From NCBI RefSeq assembly GCF_024198175.1, contig NZ_JAJVKV010000005.1, forward strand, positions 248,001 through 312,000: a stretch of 64,000 bases of DNA, written 5' to 3'. This document shows, one piece after another, positions 18,209-27,127 of the stretch. The notes under the pieces were generated by a model that had not been told where the DNA came from, made no database searches, and worked only from the letters and a program-made list of their open reading frames with translations. Position numbers and translations under genes: made by a program. Positions within the stretch are counted from its first letter, which is position 1, and each line of letters begins with the position of its first letter. Origin of the DNA: Pyxidicoccus xibeiensis. GTDB taxonomy: Bacteria; Myxococcota; Myxococcia; Myxococcales; Myxococcaceae.

Positions 18209-19213
18209 ATGGCGACGAAGACTCGAGAGCTGCAGCCCATCGACGTATATCTGGCGAGCGTGAGGGACCCGGCGGCGAAGAAGACGCTGGGGGCGCTGCG
18301 CATGCAGCTCCGGAAGCTGCTCCCCGGCGCCATCGAGACCATCAGCTACCGGATGCCCACCTTCAAGGTCGACGGGAACGCCGTGGCCGGCTTCGCGTTC
18401 TTCAAGACCCACTGCGGCTACTATCCCTTCAGCGGCAGCGTGGTGCCGGTGCTGGAGTCGGAGCTGGACGGGTACTCCACGTCGAAGAGCGGCATCACCT
18501 TCCCGCCGGACGAGCCGCTCCCGGCGAAGTTGGTGAAGAAGCTGGTGCAGACGCGGCTCGCGGAGCTTGCCACGCGAGAGAAGAAGCCCGCGGCCGCGAG
18601 CAAGAAGACGCTCGTCACCGAACGCGTGACCGACAGCGCCGTGAAGGAGGCCACCGGACGTGACTGGAAGGCCTGGATGCGCGCCCTGGATGCGGCGGGG
18701 GCGGCCGAGCTGAACCACAAGCAGCTCGTTGCTCACCTGGCCCGGGAGGTCGAGTCAGGCTGGTGGCGGCAATCCATCGCGGTGGCGTATGAACAGGCCC
18801 GCGGCAAGCGGGTGGTTGGTGAGACCGCGACGACGGGCTTCCAGGTGGGCGTGGTGCGCACGCTGCCGATGACCGCCCCCAAGCTGTGGGAACTGGTCAC
18901 GAAGCAGGCGGAGCGCTGGCTTGGCAAGGGCGCGACGCTGAAGCTCGAGCCGGGCAAGCCCTATGAGGTCCCCAAGCGTCGCGGAGCGCCAGGCGTGCGC
19001 GGAGAGGTCCGGGTGGTGAAGCCCGAGCAACGCCTGCGCATGACGTGGCAGCCAGACGGCTGGACGAAGCCGGCAACGTTGCAGCTCACGCTGATGCCAA
19101 AGGCGCGGGGCGTGTCCCTGGGCGTGCACATGGAGAAGCTTCCGGACGCGAAGGCCCGGGAGGCGATGCGTGAGCACTGGTCGAAGGTCCTCACGAGCCT
19201 CGCGCAGGATTGA
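18209..19213 (+). CDS. Fusion of DUF1801-like, DUF4287-like and SRPBCC domains
   Basis: A 334-residue protein. Residues 1-115 match the DUF1801 (YdhG-like) pattern: PIDVYLASV, LPGAIETISYRMPTFKVDG, FAFFKTHCGYYPFSG and FPPDEPLPAKLVKKLV. The middle (about 125-200) resembles DUF4287 (TGRDWKAWMRALDAAGA, LAREVESGWWRQSIAVAYEQ). The C-terminal 120 residues look like an SRPBCC/AHSA1 ligand-binding fold (MTAPKLWELVTKQAERWL, MTWQPDGWTKPATLQLTL). These domains are often separate proteins. Function unknown, likely cytosolic small-molecule binding. The next gene begins 3 nt after this stop. Confidence 0.7.
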   Translation: MATKTRELQPIDVYLASVRDPAAKKTLGALRMQLRKLLPGAIETISYRMPTFKVDGNAVAGFAFFKTHCGYYPFSGSVVPVLESELDGYSTSKSGITFPPDEPLPAKLVKKLVQTRLAELATREKKPAAASKKTLVTERVTDSAVKEATGRDWKAWMRALDAAGAAELNHKQLVAHLAREVESGWWRQSIAVAYEQARGKRVVGETATTGFQVGVVRTLPMTAPKLWELVTKQAERWLGKGATLKLEPGKPYEVPKRRGAPGVRGEVRVVKPEQRLRMTWQPDGWTKPATLQLTLMPKARGVSLGVHMEKLPDAKAREAMREHWSKVLTSLAQD

Positions 19214-19215
19214 CC

Positions 19216-20025
19216 ATGAGCAGACCCAAGAAGGTCACGGAGCGCTGCCGCGACTGTGCAGTGGCGGGCGGCAAGCTCCACGAGCCATTCTGCCCCCAGG
19301 AAAGGTGCCCCTACTGCGGCGGGCAGCTTGCGTCCTGCGACTGCATCTTCGACGTCCTCCAACTGGATGACGCCGAACGCAGGGCCGTCGACGAATACGT
19401 CGATGACACGGTGGAACCGCTTCGAGGAATCATGGAGCGCTGGTGGGCCGCGCTCGAGTCCAAGGGGCGCCGCCCCTTCCAGCCCCTCCCACCCAATGAC
19501 CCGGGCCGAGTCATCCATGCCGTCCTGACGGGACGGGTGGCCGACGTGCGGGCGCTGCAACAGGCTGGGTTCGAGGCAGATGTCGCGCGTGAGGACGGCT
19601 ACACCCTGCTCATGGCCGCCGTGTTGAAGGAACGCGTCGACCTGGTGGAGTACCTCCTCGGCGCCGGTGCCGACCCGAATGCCCGGACCGCGTCCGGAGA
19701 GCGCGTCCTGGGCTTCGCGCTACGGAGCCGCGACACCCCCTCCGAGAGCAGCGACCCGACGGAGGACCGCCAGGCGCAGTGTGTCCGCCTGCTTCTCCGG
19801 CATGGGGCCGACCCCAACGCCGCGGGCCCGGATGGGCATACGCCCCTCATGGAGGCCGCGTGGTGGGGCGCCCTCGGGGCCGCCAGGGCCATGTTGGATG
19901 CCGGAGCCGACGCGACCCGGAAGGATGCGCGGAGCCGCACGGCATGCGCGCTGGCGCGCGAGCAGGGCCATGCCAGGCTCGCGGCGCTCTTGGAAGGCGC
20001 GATGAAACCGGCCTCGCCACGATGA
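19216..20025 (+). CDS. Ankyrin-repeat protein with N-terminal Cys-rich (zinc-binding-like) segment
   Basis: The start is ATG 19216 (AGGA at good spacing; TTG 19210 is alternative), 3 nt after the previous stop, so the two genes are one transcript. The product is 269 residues. Residues 10-45 carry eight Cys and a His (CRDC, CPQERCPYCGG, SCDC), likely binding zinc. Residues 95-265 form about four ankyrin repeats (DGYTLLMAAVLKERVDLVEYL, GADPNAAGPDGHTPLMEAAW, GARAMLDAGADATRKD). Ankyrin repeats mediate protein contacts; no enzymatic part is seen. Confidence 0.72.
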   Translation: MSRPKKVTERCRDCAVAGGKLHEPFCPQERCPYCGGQLASCDCIFDVLQLDDAERRAVDEYVDDTVEPLRGIMERWWAALESKGRRPFQPLPPNDPGRVIHAVLTGRVADVRALQQAGFEADVAREDGYTLLMAAVLKERVDLVEYLLGAGADPNARTASGERVLGFALRSRDTPSESSDPTEDRQAQCVRLLLRHGADPNAAGPDGHTPLMEAAWWGALGAARAMLDAGADATRKDARSRTACALAREQGHARLAALLEGAMKPASPR

Positions 20026-20059
20026 GGCCTGGACCCAGGTGCGGTAAGGTCGCGCCATC

Positions 20060-20371
20060 ATGAGTCCTGCTTCACCGTTTCGCTGGGGCCTCTGGGGCGC
20101 GCTGGTGACGCTGCACCTGCTCGCGACGCTCCGGCCTCCTGAAGTCCTTGCCCCCGCCGTGGGCGGCGCCATCTACGCGCCGCTCATGCTCTTTCAAGCC
20201 GTGGGGCTGCCCGTCTTCGGGAGGGCGGAGTCGGGGGGATGGTCGCATCCCTCGTGGCTCGGGTGGGCCCTCGTGGCCGTCCTCTGGGCCGCCGTGTGGT
20301 GGGGTGTGGCGTGGCTCTTGAGCCGCCTCATCTCCTCCATGTCCCGTGCTTCGCTCGGCACGTGGCACTGA
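20060..20371 (+). CDS. Small hypothetical membrane protein
   Basis: A 103-residue protein with two to three hydrophobic segments (WGLWGALVTLHLLATL, APLMLFQAVGLPVFG, WALVAVLWAAVWWGVAWLL). It lies 34 bp after the ankyrin gene on the same strand. No motif is recognised. Confidence 0.6.
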   Translation: MSPASPFRWGLWGALVTLHLLATLRPPEVLAPAVGGAIYAPLMLFQAVGLPVFGRAESGGWSHPSWLGWALVAVLWAAVWWGVAWLLSRLISSMSRASLGTWH

Positions 20372-20422
20372 CTCTGGATTTTCTGCATCATCTGCCACCA
20401 CACCGGTTCATCTCCCTTGCCC

Positions 20423-22168
20423 ATGACAAACCCCACCACCGCCCCCATAGGCCGGCGCAGTCACCGCCGCGCCTTCAGTTTTCTCGGAGCTCTCTTCACC
20501 TGCTCCATGCTCATGACCCAGCCCGGCTGCGACGACGAGGAGCCCGAGCCCGAGCCCGAACCTGAGCTCCCGGCGCCGGTTCGCGTCCAGGTCCTGGCCT
20601 TCAATGACTTTCACGGCAACCTGGAGGCCCCGTCGGGCAGCACCGGCCGCATCCGCGTGCCTGCCAGTGATGGCGGCACCCCCGTGGATGTGAATGCCGG
20701 TGGCGCGGCCTACCTGGCCCACCACATCCAGGCGCTGCGGCAGGAGAACCCCCAGAACACCGTGGTCGTCTCGGCGGGAGACCTCATCGGCGCCTCGCCG
20801 CTGGCCTCCGGCATCTTCCACGACGAGCCCACCATCGAAGTGATGAACCTGATGGGGCTGGACATCAACTCGGTGGGCAACCACGAGTTCGACGAAGGCT
20901 TCACCGAGCTGCTGCGCATGCAGAGCGGCGGCTGCCACCCGGTGGACGGGTGCCAGGCGGGAGCGACGTTCCCCGGCGCGAGCTTCAAGTTCCTCTCGGC
21001 CAACGTGTTCACCCACGTGGCCACCCGGAAGACGCTGTTCCCGGCCTACGACATCCGCGAGTTCCAGGGGGTGAAGGTCGCCTTCATCGGGATGACGCTG
21101 GAGGGCACCGCGCTCATCGTCAACCCCACGGGCGTGGCGGGACTCACCTTCCAGGACGAGGCGGACACGGTCAACGCCCTCGTCCCCGAGCTGAAGCAGC
21201 AGGGCGTGGAGGCCATCGTGGTGGTCATCCACGAGGGCGGCCTGCCGACGGGCTCCTTCGATGAGTGCCCCGGCATCTCCGGGCCCATCAAGGACCTCGT
21301 CGAGCGGTTCGACGACGCGGTGGACGTGGTCGCCTCGGGCCACACCCACCAGGCATACAACTGCATCATCGACGGCAAGCGCGTCACCAGCGCGGCCAGC
21401 AACGGGCGCCTGCTCACCGACATCGACCTGGTGCTGGACCCCACCACGCGTGACGTGGTGGAGACGGCCGCTCGCAACGTCATCGTCACGCGGGAGACCG
21501 TGCATGCCCCGGTGGACGCCTACGTGAAGGAAGTCATCGTCAAGGTCGCGCCCCTCAGGGACAGGGTCATCGGCCAGACGGCGAGCGTGCTGGCGGCCCC
21601 CGTGCGGCCCCTCCCGGCGGGTAGCTCGGGGGAGTCCACGCTTGGCAACGTCGTGGCGGACGGGATGCTGGCGGCCACGCGCAGCGAGCAGACCGGCGGG
21701 GCCGTCATCGCCATGCAGAACCCGGGCGGCGTGCGCGCGGACATCAACGCGGGGGACATCACCTTCGGCGAGGTCTTCGCCGTCCAGCCCTTCGCCAACA
21801 ACATGGTGACGCTGACGCTCACCGGCGCGCAGCTTGACACGCTGCTGGAGCAGCAGTTCCAGCCGGGAGGCACCTCCATCCTCCAGGTGTCGCAGGGCTT
21901 CGCCTTCAGCTGGAGCGCGTCGGCCCCGAGGGGAAGCAAGGTGGACCCGGCGTCCATCACCCTGAATGGCGTGACGGTGGACCCGGCGGCGAACTACCGC
22001 GTCACCGTGAACAACTTCATGGCCGGCGGCGGTGACGGACTCGCGGTGCTCACCGAGGGGAAGGACCCTCGCACCGGCCCCATCGACACCGACGTGCTCG
22101 AGGCCTACACGCGCGCCAACAACCCGATGCCGACGCCAGCGCTGGGCCGCGTCACCCTGCTTCCGTAG
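20423..22168 (+). CDS. Bifunctional metallophosphatase/5'-nucleotidase lipoprotein
   Basis: The start is ATG 20423, 581 residues, with an Arg-rich N-terminus and lipobox near Cys36 followed by a Glu/Pro tract. Metallophosphatase motifs: NDFHGN (61-66), SAGDLIGASPLASG, VGNHEFDEG, VVVIHEGG and ASGHTHQ. The C-terminal 5'-nucleotidase domain has GGVRADINAGDITFGEVFAV and NNFMAGGGDGLAVL. It should hydrolyse nucleoside monophosphates or UDP-sugars outside the cytoplasm, anchored to the envelope. It is followed by two hairpins, the second a good terminator. Confidence 0.9.
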   Translation: MTNPTTAPIGRRSHRRAFSFLGALFTCSMLMTQPGCDDEEPEPEPEPELPAPVRVQVLAFNDFHGNLEAPSGSTGRIRVPASDGGTPVDVNAGGAAYLAHHIQALRQENPQNTVVVSAGDLIGASPLASGIFHDEPTIEVMNLMGLDINSVGNHEFDEGFTELLRMQSGGCHPVDGCQAGATFPGASFKFLSANVFTHVATRKTLFPAYDIREFQGVKVAFIGMTLEGTALIVNPTGVAGLTFQDEADTVNALVPELKQQGVEAIVVVIHEGGLPTGSFDECPGISGPIKDLVERFDDAVDVVASGHTHQAYNCIIDGKRVTSAASNGRLLTDIDLVLDPTTRDVVETAARNVIVTRETVHAPVDAYVKEVIVKVAPLRDRVIGQTASVLAAPVRPLPAGSSGESTLGNVVADGMLAATRSEQTGGAVIAMQNPGGVRADINAGDITFGEVFAVQPFANNMVTLTLTGAQLDTLLEQQFQPGGTSILQVSQGFAFSWSASAPRGSKVDPASITLNGVTVDPAANYRVTVNNFMAGGGDGLAVLTEGKDPRTGPIDTDVLEAYTRANNPMPTPALGRVTLLP

Positions 22169-22181
22169 TGTGAGGCGAAGG

Positions 22182-22282
22182 GGGACCTCCTCACGGTAGG
22201 AGGTCCCTCCCTGCCGATGCCAGACCTGCCGTGAGCCAAGGGCCCCGTGACACCTGCAAGGTGCCACGGGGCTTTCTCTTTT
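22182..22282 (+). terminator. Tandem hairpins ending the 5'-nucleotidase gene
   Basis: Hairpin 1: GGGACCTCCT (22182-22191) with AGGAGGTCCC (22198-22207). Hairpin 2: GCCCCGTG (22242-22249) with CACGGGGC (22265-22272), an internal CACCTGCAAGGTG stem, and a TTTCTCTTTT tract. The second is a credible Rho-independent terminator. Confidence 0.8.
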
Positions 22283-22505
22283 CCCTGCCAGCTTCCTCTA
22301 CGACCCGCAGCTTCGGAGATGCACCTGAGGTACCAATGCCATCCATGCTCGCACGGTCAACTGTCTGCTGATTGACACTCCTCGCGCCTCCTGGGCCGTA
22401 CTTCGGGTGAAATTGGAAATATAAGGAACTCGGGTATTTCGGGTGCCGACTCCGGCCTCCGGCATCCCCGTTCCGGACAGTCCTTTCACTGCCGAGGAGC
22501 CATCC
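22283..22505. other. Non-coding upstream region of the metalloprotease gene
   Basis: Relatively AT-rich for this genome. A TTGACA box lies near 22371, but no convincing -10 follows at the right distance. AAATTGGAAATATAAGGAAC near 22412-22431 is the most AT-rich part and could hold the promoter. No gene is seen. Confidence 0.35.
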
Positions 22506-24872
22506 ATGCACCCTGTCTTGAAGTCCGCCGTATGTCTTACCGCCCTGCTGGCGGCGCCCGCATGGGCATTCAAGCCGGAGCCGTCCCCCGCGCCCGGCTC
22601 GCTGGCGAGTCAGGCTTTCTTCAAGCCCGAGCTGACGATTCCCAGCGGGCAGGTTCCGCTCGAGGAGGCGCTGTCGAAGCTGAGCCGCTCCGGCACCAGC
22701 GCGTGGGATGACTTCTTCGCCCGCAACGGCCGCGGCTTCCAAGTGTACGTGGATGCCCAGACGGGCACGGCCGCCAACATCATGGGCTCGGTCCCCCTCA
22801 TCCCGGGCCCCGGCGTGGGCAACAAAATCACGCTGGAGGGTGTGCGCACGCAGCTGGGCCGTGCCGTGGGGCGGGTGGACGCGGCCGTGGTGGCGGACCT
22901 GGTCCTCCAGTTCGTCGAGGCCAACCAGGCCGCCATCGGCGTGGACGTGCTCCAGCTGGGGGAGCCCCGCGTCGAGCAGGTCGCCGAGCACCTGTGGCAG
23001 GTCTCCATCCCCCAGCAGCTCAAGGGCATCCCCGTCCGCTACGGGCGCCTGGCGGCCACCATCAGCCACGGCAACCTCGTGCTGCTGGGCACCGAGTCCT
23101 GGCGCAACGTGGCCATCTCGCCCCTGCCCCTGATGTCCGAGGAGCAGGCGATGACGGTGGGCAACGAGCGCTTCGGCCTCTATGAGAGCCCCTCCGAGCT
23201 CTGGAAGGCCCCCACGCTGGAGTTCGTCCCGGTGGCCCGGCAGGGCGCCGGCTTCGGCGAGAGCTACGGCCACCAGCTCGTCTGGAGCTACGGCTTCAAG
23301 CTGCCGGGCGAGCACGAGCGCTGGAAGGTGACGGTGGACGCCACCCGCGGCGAGGTGCTGTCGCTCGAGGACGACAACCACTACCTCGATGCCACCCTCA
23401 AGGGCGGCGTCTACCCGCTGACCAACACCGACGTCTGCACGGGGACGGCGACGTGCGGGACGATGTTCGCCAACACGCCCATGCCCTGGGCGGACACCGG
23501 CTTCGCTTCGCCGGACGACTACACGGACAGCGCCGGCGTCTTCAACTACACGGCGGGCACCACCACCACCACCCTCAACGGCAAGTACATCCGCATCGTC
23601 GACAACTGCGGCGCCGTCACCGCCTCTGCCGCGGGCGACATCAACCTGGGCGGCACCACCGGGCAGCACGACTGCACCACGCCGGGCTTCTCCGCCGGCA
23701 ACACCTCCGCGTCGCGCAGCTCCTTCTACGAGCTGAACCGCATTGCCCAGATTGCCCGTGGCTGGCTGCCCACCAACGCGTGGGTGCAGGGGCAGCTGAC
23801 CTCCAACATGAACATCGTCAGCACCTGCAACGCCTACTGGACCGGGTCCACGGTCAACTTCTTCCGCAGTGGCGGCGGGTGCCGGAACACGGGTGAGATT
23901 GCCGCCGTGTTCGACCACGAGTGGGGCCATGGCATGGACGACAACGACGTGGCCGGAACGCTGAGCAACTCCAGCGAGGCGTACGCGGACATCGCGGCCA
24001 TCTACCGGCTGCCCACCTCATGCGTGGGCCACGGCTTCTTCCAGACTGTCGACCAGGGCTGCGGCATGACGCCGGACGGCACCGGCTACAACGTCAACGA
24101 GGCCCAGACGGGGGCGCCCTGGTGCGCCAGCCGTTGCTCGGGCGTGCGTGACGCGGACTGGGGCGCCCAGGTGCCCAACACGCCCGCCACGCCGCAGAAC
24201 TTCGTGTGCGGCCGGTGCGGCGGCGGCGGCGGCCCCTGCGGCCGGCAGGTCCACTGCGCGGCCTCGCCCGTGCGCCAGGCGGCCTGGGACCTCGTCGCTC
24301 GGGACTTGACGGCCGCCCCCTTCAGCTACGACGCCAACACGGCCAAGATCATGGGCAACAAGCTGTTCTACCAGGGCAGCGGCAACATCGGCACCTGGCA
24401 CGCCTGTGACTGCGCGCTCGGCACCTCGAGCGGCTGCGGCGCCACCAACGGCTACATGCAGTGGCTGGCGGCGGACGACGACAACGGCAACATCACCGAC
24501 GGCACGCCGCACATGACGGCCATCTACAACGCCTTCGCCCGTCACAACATCGCCTGTGCCGCGCCGGCCCGCGTCAACGCTGGCTGTGCTGGCGGACCCA
24601 CCGCGGCGCCCACCCTCACCGTGTCGACGGGCGTCGGCCAGGTGTCGCTGACCTGGAGCGCCGTGGCCGGAGCCACCGAGTACTGGGTGATGAAGTCGGA
24701 CGGCTTCGCCGCGTGCAGCTACGGCAAGGCGAAGGTCGCCACCGTCATCGGCACGACCTATACGGACACGGAGGTGATGGCCGGACGCTCACACTGCTAC
24801 TCCATCGTCCCGGCCAGCAGCAACGCCTGCTACGCGCGCGCCAGCACCTGCGCCTGCGCCACGCCTACCTGA
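22506..24872 (+). CDS. Secreted zinc metalloprotease (HEXXH) with FN3-like C-terminus
   Basis: The start is ATG 22506 (GAGGAG upstream), 788 residues, with a Sec signal MHPVLKSAVCLTALLAAPAWA. A propeptide follows (to about 300; QLVWSYGFKLPGEHERWKVTVD resembles an FTP/PepSY-type pro-region). The zinc site is HEWGH (471-475) with EAYADIAAIYRL downstream supplying the third ligand. A conserved C-terminal part of the catalytic region reads DDDNGNITDGTPHMTAIYNA. Many Cys residues suggest disulfides. The last 90 residues are a fibronectin-like domain (TLTVSTGVGQVSLTWSAVAG). It is probably an extracellular predatory or nutritional protease of a gluzincin type. Confidence 0.82.
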   Translation: MHPVLKSAVCLTALLAAPAWAFKPEPSPAPGSLASQAFFKPELTIPSGQVPLEEALSKLSRSGTSAWDDFFARNGRGFQVYVDAQTGTAANIMGSVPLIPGPGVGNKITLEGVRTQLGRAVGRVDAAVVADLVLQFVEANQAAIGVDVLQLGEPRVEQVAEHLWQVSIPQQLKGIPVRYGRLAATISHGNLVLLGTESWRNVAISPLPLMSEEQAMTVGNERFGLYESPSELWKAPTLEFVPVARQGAGFGESYGHQLVWSYGFKLPGEHERWKVTVDATRGEVLSLEDDNHYLDATLKGGVYPLTNTDVCTGTATCGTMFANTPMPWADTGFASPDDYTDSAGVFNYTAGTTTTTLNGKYIRIVDNCGAVTASAAGDINLGGTTGQHDCTTPGFSAGNTSASRSSFYELNRIAQIARGWLPTNAWVQGQLTSNMNIVSTCNAYWTGSTVNFFRSGGGCRNTGEIAAVFDHEWGHGMDDNDVAGTLSNSSEAYADIAAIYRLPTSCVGHGFFQTVDQGCGMTPDGTGYNVNEAQTGAPWCASRCSGVRDADWGAQVPNTPATPQNFVCGRCGGGGGPCGRQVHCAASPVRQAAWDLVARDLTAAPFSYDANTAKIMGNKLFYQGSGNIGTWHACDCALGTSSGCGATNGYMQWLAADDDNGNITDGTPHMTAIYNAFARHNIACAAPARVNAGCAGGPTAAPTLTVSTGVGQVSLTWSAVAGATEYWVMKSDGFAACSYGKAKVATVIGTTYTDTEVMAGRSHCYSIVPASSNACYARASTCACATPT

Positions 24873-24887
24873 TACATCCGGCAGGTC

Positions 24888-24923
24888 CCGGCGCGGCCGC
24901 ACGCAACGTGGCGGCCGCGCCGG
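24888..24923. terminator. Bidirectional hairpin between convergent genes
   Basis: CCGGCGCGGCCGC (24888-24900) pairs perfectly with GCGGCCGCGCCGG (24911-24923) between the convergent stops at 24872 and 24942. No T-tract is present. Confidence 0.6.
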
Positions 24924-24941
24924 TGCTTCCAGCTCAGCCCA

Positions 24942-26264
24942 TCAGTTGTAGATGAACGTCACCACCGAGCAGTTGTGGTCGCCGTTCACCACGTCCGCCA
25001 GGACGATGTCCCCGTAGGGGCTGACCGTCGAGTTGGGGAAGCCCGTGCCGCCCCAGGGCGGTCCCGCGTTGAAGGTGACGAAGCCACCCGACGAGGTGGT
25101 GGTGGGAGGGTTCGTCGGGTTGGGGCTGCTGAAGATGGTCATGTTGTCGCCGCAGTCGGCAGGCGCACCGGACGGGAACTGGATGCCCACTTCCTGGTCC
25201 ACGCCCGGGCGGTTGTTGTAGAGCACGACGTACGGGACGCTCTGCGGCACCGTGTCCGAGGAGGGGACATAGGTGTTGTTGGCGTTCTGCATCGCCAGGT
25301 TCATCGTGAAGTCGTAGCAGTACGCGGGGAAGCCCACGAACTGGACGATGGTGCAGGCAGGGGTGTCCATCTCCAGGTCGATGTTCCAGGTGCCGAGCCC
25401 GCCGTTGGTCGTGAGGGGAGAGCCGGGCGTGGCGGCCGGCCCGCCGATGAGGGTGAAGGTGCTGGCGGTGGTGGTGGCGCTGGCAGGGCGGAGGTTGGCT
25501 CGCTGCTCCACCCAGCGGTTGTTGCTGGCGTTGAACCGCCACGCGGCGACACGGCAGGTGCCCGCGGCCACGCAAGGCGGCATGCGGCCGCCGGCCGCCT
25601 GCGGAACGCGCAGGGTGACCTGGGCGACGCGGTCCCTCCCGAGGTTCACCGGCTGGCCGTCGGGGGTGGTCGCGCCGATGAAGAAGGCACCCACCGACTC
25701 GAGCGCGACCTCCCTGCCGCTCAGGTTCACCGCCGTGAAGTCACCTGGCATGGTGCGCGGGCCGTAGGTGGCGGCCGAGATGAGCACCGTGCCCGTCACC
25801 ACCTGCCCGGCGGCGTTGACCAGCGAGCCCGCGGGGATGGTCACCGACAGGTCACCGGCTTCCAGCACGATGGTCTGCGTCGCGCTGAACTGCCGGATGG
25901 GGGCCGGAATCAGGGTGTGTCTGTTGTTGAGCTGGCCCCCCTGCAGGTACTCCGTCGTCGGCGCGAAGCCCGAGCGGCTCACGCTGAGGATGTAGCCGGT
26001 CGCGTCGTTGAGGACCACGGCGTACTTGCCGGCCGTATCGGTGGTCCGGTTGATGCCGTTGATGTTCACCGTGGCGCCAGCAATCGGACTGCCACTGGAG
26101 GACACCACGGTGCCGGTGAAGGTCGCCAGGCCCTGCTGTACCGTCCCTTCCTGGACCTCCCCGGCAGTCTTTTCCGAGGGACCTGCCTCGGGGCCGTCCA
26201 GGCACCCGAACGAGAGCACTGCGGGAACCAGGACCGCGAGACACCACTTTCTCATCGTCGTCAT
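24942..26264 (-). CDS. Lipoprotein with carboxypeptidase-regulatory-like domain
   Basis: A 440-residue protein from ATG 26264 (GGAG, 7 nt spacing); MRKW at 26255 is alternative. The lipoprotein signal is CLAVLVPAVLSFGC. A transthyretin-like/carboxypeptidase regulatory domain comes first (FTGTVVSSSGSPIAGATVNI, TDTAGKYAVVLNDATGYIL). A segment resembling other myxobacterial surface proteins follows (SVTIPAGSLVNAAGQVVTG, VALESVGAFFIGATTPDGQP). The C-terminus is beta-rich and Pro/Thr/Ser-rich. No enzymatic motif is seen. It is likely an envelope structural or binding protein. Confidence 0.7.
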   Translation of the reverse strand: MTTMRKWCLAVLVPAVLSFGCLDGPEAGPSEKTAGEVQEGTVQQGLATFTGTVVSSSGSPIAGATVNINGINRTTDTAGKYAVVLNDATGYILSVSRSGFAPTTEYLQGGQLNNRHTLIPAPIRQFSATQTIVLEAGDLSVTIPAGSLVNAAGQVVTGTVLISAATYGPRTMPGDFTAVNLSGREVALESVGAFFIGATTPDGQPVNLGRDRVAQVTLRVPQAAGGRMPPCVAAGTCRVAAWRFNASNNRWVEQRANLRPASATTTASTFTLIGGPAATPGSPLTTNGGLGTWNIDLEMDTPACTIVQFVGFPAYCYDFTMNLAMQNANNTYVPSSDTVPQSVPYVVLYNNRPGVDQEVGIQFPSGAPADCGDNMTIFSSPNPTNPPTTTSSGGFVTFNAGPPWGGTGFPNSTVSPYGDIVLADVVNGDHNCSVVTFIYN

Positions 26265-26507
26265 GCAGGTTCTCCTCGGCTGCGTTTGCTCCGTGCGGGG
26301 GGCCCAGGACGGGCGCCGTCCAGCACGGCGAAGCCACGCTATTCAACAGCCGTAAAACCAGCAATACACGCATATCCGGTCAGGTCCGAAAATGTATTGT
26401 ATCGGACGTTTCACCCTGGGTCACTCGCGCTTCATGGGAACCCGATGGCGCCGCCGGAGCCTGCCGCGATGCGCCCCTCCTGCTCGGGCTCCTGGTAGCA
26501 TTGCCGG

Positions 26508-27086
26508 ATGACCACGGGGAACGAGCCACTCCCACTGGCTCCAGGGGATGGAGCGCCGCGGTCTCGCGTCAATCGATGGTCAGGCAGGACGGCCTGGGCC
26601 CTCCGGCTCGGCTCCATCGCCGGGGTGACGCTCCTGGCACACCTGAGCCTCTGGGCCTATACGCTGCACGGCCTCGTCTGGCCGGTCATGGTGGGGTGGC
26701 TCATCGCCACGGTGTCCCGGCGGACGATGTCGGCCGCGCTGAACTTCGCGGCGTGCGTGCTGTGCGTCGTGGGCCTGCGACAGGGCTTCGCCTACCGGCA
26801 CCGGGTGGTGGAGCTCGAAGCGACGCCCGTGATTGCCGCCCTCGAGGACTTCCAGCAGACCCGGGGGCGCTACCCGGAGCAGCTCTCGGAGCTTCCGCCT
26901 TCCGTGTGGGCACAGCTTCCGGCCGCCAACCCGGCCTACGGGCGCTGGCAGGGCGCTGGCGATGTCTCCTGCTACTACCGGGCTCCCGACACCCGGCGGA
27001 AGGACTACGGCATCACCTGTGTGACCCTCATGTTCCTGAAGCACAGCTACGACAGGGAACGGCGCCGCTGGTACACCTGGGACTGA
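26508..27086 (+). CDS. Hypothetical membrane protein with GRYPE motif
   Basis: A 192-residue protein. Residues 30-90 hold about three membrane spans (SIAGVTLLAHLSLWAYTL, HGLVWPVMVGWLIATV, FAACVLCVVGLRQGF). The extracytoplasmic C-terminus has VIAALEDFQQTRGRYPEQLS, then CYYRAPDTRRKDYGITCVTL, which could form a disulfide. The FQ-x3-GRxPE-x-L element is shared with the protein at 1714-2106. Function unknown. The PemK-like gene follows after 41 bp, so co-transcription is possible. Confidence 0.6.
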   Translation: MTTGNEPLPLAPGDGAPRSRVNRWSGRTAWALRLGSIAGVTLLAHLSLWAYTLHGLVWPVMVGWLIATVSRRTMSAALNFAACVLCVVGLRQGFAYRHRVVELEATPVIAALEDFQQTRGRYPEQLSELPPSVWAQLPAANPAYGRWQGAGDVSCYYRAPDTRRKDYGITCVTLMFLKHSYDRERRRWYTWD

Positions 27087-27127
27087 CTGCTCCGGCGCGG
27101 GAGCCGAATCGCTCCGCGAGGGACTCC

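Noticed and set aside
14999..18736. 1245-codon leftward reading frame
   Set aside because: Antisense shadow of the kinase gene; composition dominated by Arg, Gly, Glu and His with no motif.
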